DNA of 64,000 bases from Lelliottia amnigena (lineage in GTDB: Bacteria > Pseudomonadota > Gammaproteobacteria > Enterobacterales > Enterobacteriaceae): positions 3,534,001 through 3,598,000 of the forward strand of contig LR134135.1 in the NCBI GenBank assembly GCA_900635465.1. Reading direction: 5' to 3'. The notes below the pieces were generated by a model that was given only the letters and a program-made list of their open reading frames with translations, made no database searches and was not told where the DNA came from. This document shows, piece after piece, positions 11,020 to 21,463 of the stretch (position 1 is its first letter; each line of letters begins with the position of its first letter). Position numbers and translations under genes: made by a program.

Positions 11020-12198
11020 TTAACGCGCGACCCAACCAAGAGTCCGCTGCGCCAGCACGTTACGTGCCGGAATGAATAGTTCCATCGCCATCAGCCCCGC
11101 ATTGCGCCCGGCAACCAGCGGTGCCCAACGGTTTGCGAAAAGATGCACCAGGCCATCGGTGACGCCAATAGTGGCCTCTTTGTCTGTCTGGCGACGCTTC
11201 TGATAGTGGCTGAGTATGGCATAGGCACCGTAATCATTGTGATCTCGCCACGCCTGTGCCAGCGTCTCTGCCAGGCTCATCACGTCGCGTAAACCCAGGT
11301 TAAATCCCTGTCCTGCAATTGGATGCAGCGTTTGCGCGGCATTGCCGACTAAGGCGACGCGATGGGAAATGGATTGCGATGCAGTGGTCAGCGCCAGGGG
11401 GTATGCGGAACGCTGTCCCGCATGGGTGATACGACCAAGCCGCCAGCCAAATGCTTTTTGCAGCTCGTCGCAAAAACGGGCGTCAGACCAGGTCATCACC
11501 TCGTCAATACGGTCCAGCGCGTGACACCAGACCAGCGAACTGCGTCCGTCCGACATCGGCAGCATCGCGAGGGGGCCGAACTCAGTAAAACGTTCGAACG
11601 CACGCCCCTGATGGGCGACAGCGGTAGAAACATTCGCAATCACCGCCGCCTGACCGTAAGGCTGCTGATGCCATTCAACGCCACACTGGGTGGCCAGCGC
11701 GGAGCGAGAACCATCAGCAGCGACCAGCAGTTGCCCTTCGAGCGTGTCGCCATTATCAAGCGTAACGCTGACGCTATCCTGGCTACGGGTAAAACTGGCC
11801 ACCCGCGCTGGGCAGTGCAGCGTGACGCCAGGCGCATCCTGCAATAAGCGGAATAAACGCAGGCCAACGTCATGCAGCTCAACGACATGCCCCAGCGCGT
11901 CAATGCGGTAATCCTGCGCATCCAGCGTCACGAAACCAGCATGGCCCCGGTCGCTGACATGAACGGTGTTGATTGCGGTTGCACGGTCGGCGATGGCTTG
12001 CCAGATCCCCACGCGTGCGAGTTGCTGGCAGGTGCCTTGCGCCAGCGCAATCGCTCGGGCGTCAAAACCCGGGTGCTCAGAAACCTGCGGGGCAACCGCT
12101 TCGACAAGATGCACGGGCAATTGCCCCTCGGTGAGCTTAGAAATCACCAATGCCAGCGTCGCGCCAGTCATGCCACCACCCACAATGATGACACTCAT
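11020..12198 (-). CDS. ubiH: UbiH, 2-octaprenyl-6-methoxyphenol 4-hydroxylase
   Basis: A 392-residue FAD monooxygenase paralogous to UbiI and collinear with E. coli UbiH. It has I-V-G-G-G-M-T-G at residues 4-11, V-A-A-D-G-S-R-S in the middle and G-N-A-A-Q-T-L-H-P-I-A-G-Q-G-F-N near residue 285. It performs the C1 (formerly C4) hydroxylation in ubiquinone synthesis. Its ATG overlaps the pepP stop by four bases (ATGA), indicating translational coupling. Confidence 0.96.
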   Translation of the reverse strand: MSVIIVGGGMTGATLALVISKLTEGQLPVHLVEAVAPQVSEHPGFDARAIALAQGTCQQLARVGIWQAIADRATAINTVHVSDRGHAGFVTLDAQDYRIDALGHVVELHDVGLRLFRLLQDAPGVTLHCPARVASFTRSQDSVSVTLDNGDTLEGQLLVAADGSRSALATQCGVEWHQQPYGQAAVIANVSTAVAHQGRAFERFTEFGPLAMLPMSDGRSSLVWCHALDRIDEVMTWSDARFCDELQKAFGWRLGRITHAGQRSAYPLALTTASQSISHRVALVGNAAQTLHPIAGQGFNLGLRDVMSLAETLAQAWRDHNDYGAYAILSHYQKRRQTDKEATIGVTDGLVHLFANRWAPLVAGRNAGLMAMELFIPARNVLAQRTLGWVAR

Positions 12199-13508
12199 GC
12201 GCGTGCCGCCGCCATCAGCGCTTCGATATCGTCTGCCTTTTTCACCACTTGCGCAGTCATATTTTCGTTACCGGTTTCGGTAATGACGATGTCGTCTTCG
12301 ATACGGATGCCGATGCCGCGATACTCGGCAGGCACGTCAGCATCCGGGGCGATGTAGAGTCCCGGTTCGACGGTGAGCACCATGCCCGGCTCAAGCGTCC
12401 GCGAGCGGTCAGGCCCGTAGCCGCCGACATCATGCACATCCAGCCCCAGCCAGTGGCTCAGGCCGTGCATAAAGAATGCGCGGTGCGCGTTATCCGCAAT
12501 GAGCTCATCAATGTCGCCGTTGAGAACACCGAGATTCACCAGGCCTGTGACCATAATGCGCACGACTGCGCCCGTCACCTCCTGAATCGACGTGCCGGGG
12601 CGGAACAGCGTTAATGCAGTTTCGAGTGATTCCAGAACGATGTCGTAAACGGCTCGCTGCGCAGGGGTAAATGTGCCGTTCACCGGGAAGGTACGGGTGA
12701 TATCACCGGCATAGCCTTTGTATTCGCATCCTGCATCGATCAGCACTAAATCGCCGTCGCGCAACGCACTTTCATTTTCCGTGTAATGCAGAATGCAGCC
12801 ATTTTCACCGCCGCCCACAATGGTGTTATAGGACGCAAAGCGCGCGCCGTGGCGGGAAAACTCGTGAAGGATTTCGCCTTCAAGCTGATATTCGAACATG
12901 CCCGGACGACATTTTTCCATCGCGCGGGTGTGGGCCAGCGCGCTGATTTCGCCCGCACGACGCATGGCCTGTAACTCTTCTGACGATTTAAACAGGCGCA
13001 TTTCATGAACTATAGGACGCCAGTCGGTGAGCGATGCGGGCGCAGATAAATTCTGACGCGACCCTTTGCGGAGTTTATCCAACGCAGTGAAAACGATATC
13101 GTCCGCGTATGCGTACTCACCCTGCGCGTGGTACACCACATCCAGACCGTTGAGCAACTGATAAAGCTGTTCGTTGATTTCGCTAAAGGCCAGCGCGCGC
13201 TCTACGCCGAGTTTTTCGGGAGCGGCATCCTGACCTAAGCGACGACCAAACCAGATTTCTGCAGTGAGATCGCGAACACGATTGAACAAAACGCTGTGGT
13301 TATGGGTGTCATCGCTTTTTATCAGCACCAGGACCGCTTCCGGCTCGTTAAAACCGGTGAAGTACCAGAAATCGCTGCTTTGGCGATACGGATACTCGCT
13401 GTCGTTGCTGCGCGTCGCTTCCGGTGCGGCAAAAATCAGCGCCGCGCTTCCAGGCTGCATTTTTGCCAACAGCGCCCGGCGGCGGCGAAGATACTCCTGC
13501 TGAGTCAT
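12195..13508 (-). CDS. pepP: PepP, Xaa-Pro aminopeptidase
   Basis: A 437-residue aminopeptidase P of the M24B metalloprotease family (E. coli 441). It removes N-terminal residues that precede proline. The dimanganese ligands are recognisable: two aspartates in L-I-D-A-G-C and Y-A-G-D-I-T-R-T-F, the histidine in H-G-L-S-H-W-L-G, and glutamates in V-E-P-G-L-Y and I-R-I-E-D-D. The start at 13508 has an excellent CAGGAGGGTG ribosome-binding site. A longer frame reaching into ygfB is not supported. Confidence 0.96.
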   Translation of the reverse strand: MTQQEYLRRRRALLAKMQPGSAALIFAAPEATRSNDSEYPYRQSSDFWYFTGFNEPEAVLVLIKSDDTHNHSVLFNRVRDLTAEIWFGRRLGQDAAPEKLGVERALAFSEINEQLYQLLNGLDVVYHAQGEYAYADDIVFTALDKLRKGSRQNLSAPASLTDWRPIVHEMRLFKSSEELQAMRRAGEISALAHTRAMEKCRPGMFEYQLEGEILHEFSRHGARFASYNTIVGGGENGCILHYTENESALRDGDLVLIDAGCEYKGYAGDITRTFPVNGTFTPAQRAVYDIVLESLETALTLFRPGTSIQEVTGAVVRIMVTGLVNLGVLNGDIDELIADNAHRAFFMHGLSHWLGLDVHDVGGYGPDRSRTLEPGMVLTVEPGLYIAPDADVPAEYRGIGIRIEDDIVITETGNENMTAQVVKKADDIEALMAAARA

Positions 13509-13533
13509 GACACCCTCCTGTGCGTTCTTATTC

Positions 13534-14112
13534 TTAATGTAATGTCGGTTTGCGGACTTCCGGTGCGGTTGGCTGCGAGCGCGTAAAAGTATCGTGGCAC
13601 AGCAGCGCGGCAACGCGCACATACTCAATAATCTCTTCGACAGACATTTCCAGCTCTTCCTGGTCTTCGTCTTCATCGTAGCCAAGCTGGGCAATGTTAC
13701 GCAGATCGTCGATAGCTTCACCCGCTTCGCCAGTGACTTTATCAAGCTTAGGCTGCGTCACGCCCAGACCTAACAGATAGTGGTTTACCCACCCCGCCAA
13801 CGCATCGGCGCGATCAAACACGCTAACGTCATCGCCATCAGGCAGATAAAGCTGAAAAAGGAAGCCGTCATCTTCCAGCGAGTCGCTGGTGGCCGAGTGC
13901 ATTTTACGCAGCGTTTCCGCCAGCTCGTGACCAAACGCCAGACCTTCGTTTGTCAGGTCGTGAAGCAGCGGCTGCCATGAGCTGTCGCTGTTTCCGCCGC
14001 ACAGCATGCCACTGATCAGACCGTGCATTTCAGCAGGGGTCAAACCCACGCCCTGCTGGTTAAGTAACTGGCTTACTTCGTTGTAACCAGGCATTTCGTT
14101 CTGTATAGACAT
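13534..14112 (-). CDS. ygfB: YgfB, UPF0149 family protein
   Basis: A 192-residue acidic protein, identical in length to E. coli YgfB. It has the family's S-G-M-L-C-G-G segment near residue 34, L-P-D-G-D-D near residue 92 and the [10 protein letters not shown] acidic run near residue 145. Its function is not firmly established in E. coli; homologues have been tied to regulation. The start M-S-I-Q-N-E matches E. coli. It is the first gene of the ygfB-pepP-ubiH-ubiI operon and is divergent from zapA. Confidence 0.93.
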   Translation of the reverse strand: MSIQNEMPGYNEVSQLLNQQGVGLTPAEMHGLISGMLCGGNSDSSWQPLLHDLTNEGLAFGHELAETLRKMHSATSDSLEDDGFLFQLYLPDGDDVSVFDRADALAGWVNHYLLGLGVTQPKLDKVTGEAGEAIDDLRNIAQLGYDEDEDQEELEMSVEEIIEYVRVAALLCHDTFTRSQPTAPEVRKPTLH

Positions 14113-14131
14113 GCGCATTCGTCATCGTTAG

Positions 14132-14608
<477 letters not shown>

Positions 14609-14649
14609 CACTTCGCAGTTGACTATGGTAGAGTGACTGTGAAGAAAAA

Positions 14650-14833
14650 ATTTCTCTGAGATGTTCGCAAGCGGGCCAGTCCCCTGAGCCGATATTTCAT
14701 ACCACAAGAATGTGGCGCTCCATGGTCGGTGAGCATGCTCGGTTCGTCCGAGAAGCCTTAAGACTATGACGACATATTCACCTTGAACCAAGGGTTCAAG
14801 GGTTACAGCCTGCGGCGGCATCTCGGAGATTCC
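14650..14833 (+). ncRNA. ssrS: 6S RNA
   Basis: A 184-base match to E. coli 6S RNA in length and sequence, beginning ATTTCTCTGAGATG and ending TCTCGGAGATTCC. These ends pair to form the closing stem, and the central region has the open bubble that mimics a promoter. 6S RNA binds sigma-70 RNA polymerase in stationary phase. It is co-transcribed with the downstream gene fau. Upstream sequence at 14611-14649 supplies the short gap after zapA. Confidence 0.96.
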
Positions 14834-14860
14834 CACTCTTCTTACTACCTAGCTTCTACC

Positions 14861-15457
14861 ATGACGCAACTTCCTGAAGTTCCTGCATCTCGACAAGAAA
14901 TCCGTCAGTTTATCCGCAAACAACGTCGTGCGCTGTCCCCCGATCAACAAGCTCACTTTGCCCAACAAGCCTCGGCACGTATGATGGCCTATTCGCCCGT
15001 TGTGATGGCGCATACGGTGGCGCTGTTTTTATCGTTTGATGGTGAACTGGATACCCAACCGCTGATCGAACAACTGTGGCGCGCCGGAAAGAAAGTCTAT
15101 CTGCCCGTTTTACATCCCTTCAGCCCGGGTAATTTGCTGTTCCTGCATTATCATCCGCACAGCGAACTGGTCGTAAATCGTCTGAAAATCACTGAACCCA
15201 AACTGGATGTGCGCGATGTTTTACCGCTCAATGAACTGGATGTGCTGATTACGCCGCTGGTGGCATTCGACAGGTATGGTCAACGCCTGGGAATGGGCGG
15301 TGGATTCTACGATCGCACACTACAGAACTGGCAGCAGCATGGCCTACAGCCGGTAGGATATGCGCATGATTGTCAGGGCGTAGACAGACTTCCGGTAGAG
15401 AAATGGGATATCCCGCTGCCCGCCGTGGTCACGCCATCAAAAGTATGGGAGTGGTGA
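14861..15457 (+). CDS. fau: 5-formyltetrahydrofolate cyclo-ligase
   Basis: A 198-residue 5-formyl-THF cyclo-ligase (YgfA). It converts 5-formyltetrahydrofolate to 5,10-methenyltetrahydrofolate using ATP. The family motif G-M-G-G-G-F-Y-D-R-T is present near residue 148. The ATG at 14861 gives M-T-Q-L-P-E, 28 bp after the end of 6S RNA; a shorter start further in, nearer the E. coli annotation, is possible. It lies in the 6S RNA transcript, and its folate role parallels nearby gcvT. Confidence 0.94.
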   Translation: MTQLPEVPASRQEIRQFIRKQRRALSPDQQAHFAQQASARMMAYSPVVMAHTVALFLSFDGELDTQPLIEQLWRAGKKVYLPVLHPFSPGNLLFLHYHPHSELVVNRLKITEPKLDVRDVLPLNELDVLITPLVAFDRYGQRLGMGGGFYDRTLQNWQQHGLQPVGYAHDCQGVDRLPVEKWDIPLPAVVTPSKVWEW

Positions 15458-15460
15458 TAA

Positions 15461-15488
15461 AAAAACGGTAACGCCAGTTACCGTTTTT
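15461..15488. terminator. bidirectional terminator between fau and serA
   Basis: A perfect 12-bp stem (AAAAACGGTAAC / GTTACCGTTTTT) closes on a GCCA loop, with T-runs on both strands, between convergent genes. It shares its stem and flanking sequence with the element at 25162. Confidence 0.85.
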
Positions 15489-15534
15489 ACTGTTTGCGTC
15501 CTCTTCCGACGCAGAGAAATCAGTGTGCGGCAGA

Positions 15535-16767
15535 TCAGTACAGCAGGCGCGCGCGAATCGTTCCTGGAATCGCCTTCATGCTCAACAGCGCTTTCTCAGC
15601 AACATCGTCTTCAGCCTCAATGTCGATAACCACGTAGCCCATCTGTGCGTTGGTCTGCAGATACTGCGCGGCAATGTTGACACCCTGCTCGGCAAAAATC
15701 TGGTTAATCGCTGTCAGCACACCAGGGCGATTCTCGTGGATGTGCAGCAAACGACGCCCGCCGTGCAGCGGCAGAGACACTTCCGGGAAGTTCACTGCAG
15801 AAAGCGTGGAACCGTTGTCGGAATATTTGCTCAGTTTACCCGCCACTTCCAGACCGATATTTTCCTGCGCTTCCTGCGTCGAACCACCAATGTGTGGCGT
15901 CAGGATCACGTTGTCGAACTCTAACAGCGGAGTGGTAAACGGATCGCTGTTGGTTGCCGGCTCCGTTGGGAAGACGTCGATTGCCGCGCCCGCCAGGTGC
16001 TTACGCCTGAGCGCGTCACACAAAGCTGGAATATCCACAACCGTGCCGCGAGCGGCATTAATCAGCAGCGAGCCCGGCTTCATCAGCGCGATCTCTTCTG
16101 CGCCCATCATATTCCTGGTAGAGGCATTTTCCGGCACATGCAGACTCACCACATCGCTCATATTCAGCAAGTCAGAAAGATGTTGAACCTGAGTGGCGTT
16201 GCCCAGCGGCAGTTTGCTTTCGATATCATAGAAGAACACATTCATACCCAGGGATTCGGCAAGAATGCCGAGCTGCGTACCGATATGGCCGTAACCAATA
16301 ATCCCGAGCTTTTTGCCACGCGCTTCATAAGAGCCTGAAGCCAGTTTGTTCCAGATGCCGCGGTGCGCTTTGGCATTCGCTTCCGGAATACCGCGCAGAA
16401 GCAACAGCAGCTCACCGATCACTAATTCCGCGACCGAACGGGTGTTGGAGAACGGTGCGTTAAAGACCGGCACGCCGCGTCGCGCTGCTGCATTCAAATC
16501 GACCTGATTGGTACCAATACAGAAACAACCGATGGCCACCAGCTTTTCAGCACACGCAATAACGTCTTCAGTTAGATGCGTACGGGATCGCAGGCCAATG
16601 AAGTGGGCATCACGGATGGATTCTTTCAGCTGCTCTGTATCCAGCGCACCTTTGTGGAATTCGATGTTGGTGTAACCTGCTGCGCGAAGATTATCGAGTG
16701 CTTTCTGATGCACCCCTTCGACGAGCAGAAACTTAATCTTGTCTTTTTCCAGTGATACCTTTGCCAT
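15535..16767 (-). CDS. serA: SerA, D-3-phosphoglycerate dehydrogenase
   Basis: A 410-residue enzyme, the E. coli length. It performs the first step of serine synthesis, oxidising 3-phosphoglycerate with NAD. The NAD-binding motif G-Y-G-H-I-G lies near residue 158, N-A-A-R-G-T near residue 236 holds the catalytic arginine, and the H-I-G-G-S-T-Q-E-A catalytic histidine lies near residue 292. The C-terminal ACT domain (about 338-410) binds serine for feedback inhibition. It is followed by the bidirectional terminator shared with fau. Serine feeds the glycine cleavage genes upstream in the window. Confidence 0.97.
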   Translation of the reverse strand: MAKVSLEKDKIKFLLVEGVHQKALDNLRAAGYTNIEFHKGALDTEQLKESIRDAHFIGLRSRTHLTEDVIACAEKLVAIGCFCIGTNQVDLNAAARRGVPVFNAPFSNTRSVAELVIGELLLLLRGIPEANAKAHRGIWNKLASGSYEARGKKLGIIGYGHIGTQLGILAESLGMNVFFYDIESKLPLGNATQVQHLSDLLNMSDVVSLHVPENASTRNMMGAEEIALMKPGSLLINAARGTVVDIPALCDALRRKHLAGAAIDVFPTEPATNSDPFTTPLLEFDNVILTPHIGGSTQEAQENIGLEVAGKLSKYSDNGSTLSAVNFPEVSLPLHGGRRLLHIHENRPGVLTAINQIFAEQGVNIAAQYLQTNAQMGYVVIDIEAEDDVAEKALLSMKAIPGTIRARLLY

Positions 16768-16993
16768 TTACCCGACCCTGTTTGTCTGAACTGTTGTTGT
16801 GCTGGATTTAAATCCGCTCCCGCCAACATATCAAAAAAAACTATTGCAGCAATATGAACGTTTGCGTCGGCACTCTGAAGAAAAGTCATCCAGAGCAAAA
16901 TGACAGCATAAAATGCTGCGGTAATTTTGAAAGGCGGAAGGATCGTCAGGAGAGGTCAAAAAACGTGATACAAGTCACCGAATTTGGCTTTTG

Positions 16994-17026
16994 AAAAATA
17001 TTTAACGGGGAGAGGACTCCCCCCGT
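16994..17026 (-). terminator. terminator after rpiA
   Basis: On the minus strand an ACGGGG / CCCCGT stem with a ten-base loop is followed by TAAATATTTTT, immediately after the rpiA stop. Confidence 0.65.
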
Positions 17027-17030
17027 CAGA

Positions 17031-17690
17031 TCATTTTACGATGGTTTTCACGCCGTCAGCGGTGCCGATCAGCGCCACATCCGCGCCACGATTGGCGAAT
17101 AGCCCTACAGTCACTACGCCCGGAATCGCATTGATGGCATTTTCCATCGCCACGGCGTCCAGAATTTCCAGATTGTAAACGTCCAGAATCACGTTACCGT
17201 TGTCAGTGACCACACCCTGGCGATATTCCGGGCGACCACCCAGCTTCACCAGTTGACGAGCAACCGCGCTGCGCGCCATCGGAATGACTTCGACCGGCAG
17301 AGGAAAAGTCCCCAGGATATCGACCTGCTTGGAGGCATCGGCGATACAAATGAACTTATCAGCAACGGAAGCGATAATTTTCTCACGCGTCAGCGCCGCG
17401 CCGCCGCCTTTGATCATCTGCATGTGGCCGTTGATTTCGTCGGCACCATCCACGTAAATGCCCAGACGATCCACTTCGTTCAAATCGAACACGGTAATGC
17501 CCAGACTTTTCAGTTTTTCCGTTGAAGCATCAGAGCTGGAAACTGCACCCTCGATCTGCCCTTTCATCGTTCCAAGCGCATCAATAAAGTGTGCTGCGGT
17601 CGAGCCAGTACCCACACCGACAATAGTGCCCGGTTGTACGTACTGGAGTGCGGCCCATCCTACTGCTTTTTTCAGTTCATCCTGCGTCAT
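17031..17690 (-). CDS. rpiA: RpiA, ribose-5-phosphate isomerase A
   Basis: A 219-residue enzyme, the E. coli length. It interconverts ribose-5-phosphate and ribulose-5-phosphate in the pentose phosphate pathway. Signature motifs are G-V-G-T-G-S-T near residue 24, D-G-A-D-E-I near residue 81 and [11 protein letters not shown] near residue 94, which hold the catalytic aspartate, lysine and glutamate. The start M-T-Q-D-E-L matches E. coli. It is divergent from argP; in E. coli the ArgP (IciA) regulator is adjacent in the same way. Confidence 0.97.
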   Translation of the reverse strand: MTQDELKKAVGWAALQYVQPGTIVGVGTGSTAAHFIDALGTMKGQIEGAVSSSDASTEKLKSLGITVFDLNEVDRLGIYVDGADEINGHMQMIKGGGAALTREKIIASVADKFICIADASKQVDILGTFPLPVEVIPMARSAVARQLVKLGGRPEYRQGVVTDNGNVILDVYNLEILDAVAMENAINAIPGVVTVGLFANRGADVALIGTADGVKTIVK

Positions 17691-17877
17691 GATCGTTTGC
17701 CTGTGGTGTGAAAACTCAGGGCGCATTATAGAACACGGACACCCCGAATGTCCCTGTGACCGGTATCACATTAACGCGTAAAGACACGACTGCTCCGACG
17801 TGGTCAGAATTCGTCAGTCACAAAGAGGAATTTGTGTCATAGTGCAGAATAAGCAAACTCAGGAGTACTGCCTCGCA

Positions 17878-18771
17878 ATGAAACGTCCGGACTACAGAAC
17901 ACTACAGGCGCTTGATGCCGTTATTCGTGAACGAGGTTTTGAGCGCGCAGCGCAAAAGCTGTGCATCACTCAATCCGCCGTATCACAGCGAATCAAACAG
18001 CTGGAGAATATGTTCGGACAACCGCTGCTGGTGCGTACCGTGCCGCCGCGCCCGACAGAGCAAGGGCAGAAACTCCTTGCCCTGCTACGTCAGGTGGAAT
18101 TGCTGGAAGAAGAGTGGTTGGGTGATGAGCAAACCGGCTCCACGCCGCTGCTGTTATCGCTGGCGGTGAACGCCGACAGTCTGGCAACCTGGCTGCTGCC
18201 CGCGCTTTCAGCCGTTCTTGCGGACTCACCGATTCGCCTTAATTTGCAGGTGGAAGATGAAACCCGAACGCAGGAACGTCTGCGTCGCGGCGAAGTTGTG
18301 GGGGCAGTGAGTATTCAACCGCAGGCGCTGCCGAGCTGTCTTGTCGATCAGCTGGGTGCTCTCGACTACCTGTTTGTTGGCTCGAAAGCCTTTGCCGATC
18401 GCTATTTCCCCAACGGCGTGACGCGCGCCGCACTGCTGAAAGCACCCGCGGTCGCATTCGATCATCTCGACGACATGCACCAGGCGTTTTTGCAGCAGAA
18501 TTTCGATCTCCCGCCGGGCAGCGTGCCGTGCCATATCGTCAATTCATCAGAAGCGTTTGTGCAGCTGGCTCGCCAGGGCACGACCTGCTGTATGATCCCG
18601 CATTTGCAGATTGAAAAAGAGTTGAAGAGCGGTGAGCTTATCGACTTAACGCCAGGTTTGTATCAGCGCCGGATGCTGTACTGGCACCGATTTGCGCCAG
18701 AAAGCCGCATGATGCGCAACGTCACGGACGCGCTGCTGGCCTATGGGCATAAAGTATTGAGACAGGATTAA
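17878..18771 (+). CDS. argP: ArgP (IciA), LysR-type regulator
   Basis: A 297-residue LysR-family regulator, the E. coli length. The helix-turn-helix lies at about residues 18-40 ([17 protein letters not shown]). The remainder is the effector-binding domain that senses arginine and lysine. ArgP activates argO, the arginine exporter gene found 0.9 kb downstream on the other strand. The chosen ATG gives the E. coli N terminus (M-K-R-P-D-Y), with AGGAG about 14 bases upstream. Identification is secure. Confidence 0.96.
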   Translation: MKRPDYRTLQALDAVIRERGFERAAQKLCITQSAVSQRIKQLENMFGQPLLVRTVPPRPTEQGQKLLALLRQVELLEEEWLGDEQTGSTPLLLSLAVNADSLATWLLPALSAVLADSPIRLNLQVEDETRTQERLRRGEVVGAVSIQPQALPSCLVDQLGALDYLFVGSKAFADRYFPNGVTRAALLKAPAVAFDHLDDMHQAFLQQNFDLPPGSVPCHIVNSSEAFVQLARQGTTCCMIPHLQIEKELKSGELIDLTPGLYQRRMLYWHRFAPESRMMRNVTDALLAYGHKVLRQD

Positions 18772-18778
18772 CGAAAGA

Positions 18779-18804
18779 AACCCCTCTCCCGCGGGAGAGG
18801 GGTT
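18779..18804. repeat. perfect 26-bp GGGAGAGGG palindrome
   Basis: Positions 18779-18804 form an uninterrupted 26-base palindrome whose centre is CCCGCGGG, between the converging argP and yggE genes. It is an intact copy of the repeat family found throughout the window and may double as a bidirectional transcription stop. Confidence 0.75.
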
Positions 18805-18811
18805 ATGCTCA

Positions 18812-19555
18812 TTACTGCGATTTTGTTGCCGGTTCTGTTTGCTGAGCCTGTGCAGGCTCAAGCTGGAACACCACGTCGACCTGATCATCAAACTGAATCG
18901 TCGGCTGCTCGTAGGTTTCTTCCGCTGAAACAGGCGCTGCATCAGCCTTCATCATGCGAACCATCGGGCTTGGCTGATAGTTTGAGACGTGATAGCGCAC
19001 ACTGTACACAGGACCCAGCTTGGTTTTAAAGCCTGAAGCCAGTTCTTGCGCCTGACGCACGGCATCATCAATAGCCGCTTTACGGGCTTCGTCTTTATAC
19101 TTCTCAGGTTGCGCAACGCCCAGTGACACGGAACGAATTTCGTTCAGTCCCGCCTTCAGCGCGCCGTCAAGCAGTGAATTCAGCTTGTCGAGCTGACGTA
19201 CCGTGACTTCCACAGTACGCACAGCGCGATAGCCTTTCAGAACGCTTTTGCCATTCTGATAATCATAATCCGGCTGAGTCCGCAGATTGGCGGAGTTGAT
19301 ATCCTTTTTCCCAACGCCATTTTGCTCAAGGAAGGAGAGATATTGCGCAACACGATCGTCTGCCTGCTTTTTAGCAGAAGCGGCGTCTTTCGATGCCACG
19401 TTCACTTCAATTGCAAGCGTTGCAACATCCGGAACGGCATCAACGCTCGCTGTGCCAGAGGTGACAATGTGCGGACCATCAGGCAATTCGTTTGCCTGTA
19501 CCGACATTGCGCCAAAACTTACTAATGCCGCCAGGGCCATCACTTTACACTTCAC
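18812..19555 (-). CDS. yggE: YggE, periplasmic SIMPL-domain protein
   Basis: A 247-residue protein (E. coli 246) with an N-terminal signal peptide (hydrophobic A-L-A-A-L-V-S-F-G-A-M, cleavage after V-Q-A near residue 21) and a SIMPL/DUF541 domain. In E. coli it is linked to oxidative-stress tolerance; its molecular activity is unknown. The start is taken as GTG at 19555 because GGAGG sits seven bases upstream and the protein then aligns with E. coli. An ATG two codons earlier directly abuts the ribosome-binding site. It lies between argP and argO, as in E. coli. Confidence 0.9.
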   Translation of the reverse strand: MKCKVMALAALVSFGAMSVQANELPDGPHIVTSGTASVDAVPDVATLAIEVNVASKDAASAKKQADDRVAQYLSFLEQNGVGKKDINSANLRTQPDYDYQNGKSVLKGYRAVRTVEVTVRQLDKLNSLLDGALKAGLNEIRSVSLGVAQPEKYKDEARKAAIDDAVRQAQELASGFKTKLGPVYSVRYHVSNYQPSPMVRMMKADAAPVSAEETYEQPTIQFDDQVDVVFQLEPAQAQQTEPATKSQ

Positions 19556-19646
19556 TGTCATTCCTCCATGTTGCGAAGAGAGCCCTTGAACAGGGCGCAT
19601 GCCAGCAAGCTTAGCGGGTCTGCTTCAGTTGTCCATAAGAGAACGC

Positions 19647-20282
19647 TTAGTTGAGCAATCCCTGAATATGATGAACTCCCTCTTTCGCGAGCTGGAAAGC
19701 AATAAACCACATCACTACGCCAACCAGGGTATTAATGACGCGCTGCGCTTTCGCCGTGCGTAGACGCGGTGCCAGCCATGCTGCCAGCAGTGCCAGGCCA
19801 AAGAACCACAGGAACGAGGCGCTGACGGTACCGAGCGCAAACCAGCGTCTCGGCTCCACATCCAGCTGTCCGCCCAGACTGCCAAGGACCACAAACGTAT
19901 CCAGATAAACATGCGGATTAAGCCAGGTCACGGCCAGCATAGTAGCGATGATCTTCCAGCGCCCTTGCTTCATGACCTCCGCGCTTGCGAGTTCCAGATT
20001 ACTGCTCATCGCCGTTTTTAGCGCACCAAAACCGTACCACAGCAAAAATGCGACGCCACCCCAGGTCACCAACGCCAGTAGCCACGGCGACTGCATCAGC
20101 AACGCACTGCCCCCAAAAATCCCGGCGCAAATCAGCAGCAGATCGCTCACCGCGCACAGCATCGCAATCATCAAATGATATTGACGGCGAATGCCCTGAT
20201 TCATCACGAACGCGTTTTGCGGACCGAGGGGAAGAATCATCGCCGCGCCGAGCACAAGCCCTTGAAAATAATAAGATAACAT
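19647..20282 (-). CDS. argO: ArgO, arginine exporter
   Basis: A 211-residue inner-membrane protein of the LysE family, with about six hydrophobic segments and the N-terminal signature [16 protein letters not shown]. It exports arginine (and canavanine) and is activated by ArgP, whose gene is nearby. The length equals that of E. coli ArgO. No anomalies are visible. Confidence 0.95.
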   Translation of the reverse strand: MLSYYFQGLVLGAAMILPLGPQNAFVMNQGIRRQYHLMIAMLCAVSDLLLICAGIFGGSALLMQSPWLLALVTWGGVAFLLWYGFGALKTAMSSNLELASAEVMKQGRWKIIATMLAVTWLNPHVYLDTFVVLGSLGGQLDVEPRRWFALGTVSASFLWFFGLALLAAWLAPRLRTAKAQRVINTLVGVVMWFIAFQLAKEGVHHIQGLLN

Positions 20283-20384
20283 GAGTTCAATCTCGAAAAG
20301 ATGTCTTTAGGTGCAGACTATACTTCGGGATTGTTATTAGAGGAAATTGATAATATTAATTGGCAATTAGCATAGCTAATATAA

Positions 20385-20412
20385 AGCCCGGACGCATTTG
20401 CGCTACCGGGCT
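20385..20412 (-). terminator. stem-loop after mscS
   Basis: AGCCCGG / CCGGGCT forms a 7-bp stem with a 14-base loop, 12 bp after the mscS stop; on the minus strand it is followed by TTTATATTA. Probable terminator. Confidence 0.6.
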
Positions 20413-20424
20413 AAAAGAGAAAAA

Positions 20425-21279
20425 TTATTCTGCTTCTTTTACACGCTTGAAATTCACATCCATCTGCGGATACGGGAAGCTAATACCATTAGCGTCAAAT
20501 TCGCGCTTAATACGCTCCAGCACATCCCAGTATACGTTTTGCAGATCGCCGCTGTTGCTCCAGATACGCACCACAAAGTTGATGGAAGAAGCGCCGAGCT
20601 CGTTCAGTCGAACGGTTCTTTCGCGATCTTTCAGGATACGTTCGTCAGATTCGATAATGTTTTTGATGAGTGATTTCACCTTATCAATATCCGAATCGTA
20701 AGAGACGCTAATAATCAGTTCGTTACGGCGTACCGGCTCGCGGGAAAAGTTAATGATGTTGCCCGCAATAATCTTACCGTTGGGGATAACCACGATACGC
20801 CCATCGACGGTGCGCATGGTGGTGGAGAAAATCTGCACCTGCAGCACGGTCCCCGCGACGCCGCCTAAGTCGACATATTCTCCTGAGCGGAAAGGACGGA
20901 AAGTGACCAGCAGCACGCCTGCAGCAAGGTTAGACAGAGAGCCTTGCAGCGCCAAACCAATGGCTAAACCTGCCGCACCGAGCACCGCGATGACGGATGC
21001 GGTCTGGACGCCCACTCGGCCCAACGCAGCAATCAGTGTGAAAGCGATAACTCCGTAGCGCACCAGTGCAGACAGAAAATCCGCGACCGTTGCATCAATA
21101 TGACGCGCGCGCATGACGCGATTAAGCGCATTGGAGACAATACGCGCCACGATCATACCCACGATAATAATCGCGATTGCCGCCACGATATTGACCGCGT
21201 AACTCAACAGCAGCGCCTGGTTGCGCACCAGCCAGGTTCCCGCATTGTTTATGCCATCGACTACACCGAGATCTTCCAT
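20425..21279 (-). CDS. mscS: MscS, small-conductance mechanosensitive channel
   Basis: A 284-residue inner-membrane channel (E. coli 286). Three transmembrane segments are visible. TM3 (about residues 93-128) carries the alanine/glycine-rich packing pattern [15 protein letters not shown] that lines the pore. The beta-domain motif [14 protein letters not shown] follows, then a C-terminal alpha/beta cage. It opens under hypo-osmotic shock. It lies upstream of argO on the same strand, with a stem-loop between them. Confidence 0.96.
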   Translation of the reverse strand: MEDLGVVDGINNAGTWLVRNQALLLSYAVNIVAAIAIIIVGMIVARIVSNALNRVMRARHIDATVADFLSALVRYGVIAFTLIAALGRVGVQTASVIAVLGAAGLAIGLALQGSLSNLAAGVLLVTFRPFRSGEYVDLGGVAGTVLQVQIFSTTMRTVDGRIVVIPNGKIIAGNIINFSREPVRRNELIISVSYDSDIDKVKSLIKNIIESDERILKDRERTVRLNELGASSINFVVRIWSNSGDLQNVYWDVLERIKREFDANGISFPYPQMDVNFKRVKEAE

Positions 21280-21419
21280 TTATCTGTCCTTTTGCTAAAT
21301 CAAAACACCAAACATCCGTCCCACCAGGAGACAGGCAAGTGAGTTAAGGGTAAACAAAAAGTCAGGAATATGCCAAACAGATCACAAAATGCAGTGTTGC
21401 AGGGTGTTGAAAAACCATA

Positions 21420-21445
21420 AAAAAAGGCCCGCATATGCGGACCTT
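21420..21445 (-). terminator. terminator of the epd-pgk-fbaA operon
   Basis: On the minus strand the stem GGTCCGC / GCGGGCC is followed by a run of seven T, about 25 bp after the expected fbaA stop. Strong intrinsic terminator. Confidence 0.85.
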
Positions 21446-21463
21446 TCTGACGCTTTTAGCAGC

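Noticed and set aside
15458..15534. SibC/IbsC toxin-antitoxin pair as in E. coli between fau and serA
   Set aside because: The gap is only 77 bp and filled largely by the terminator.
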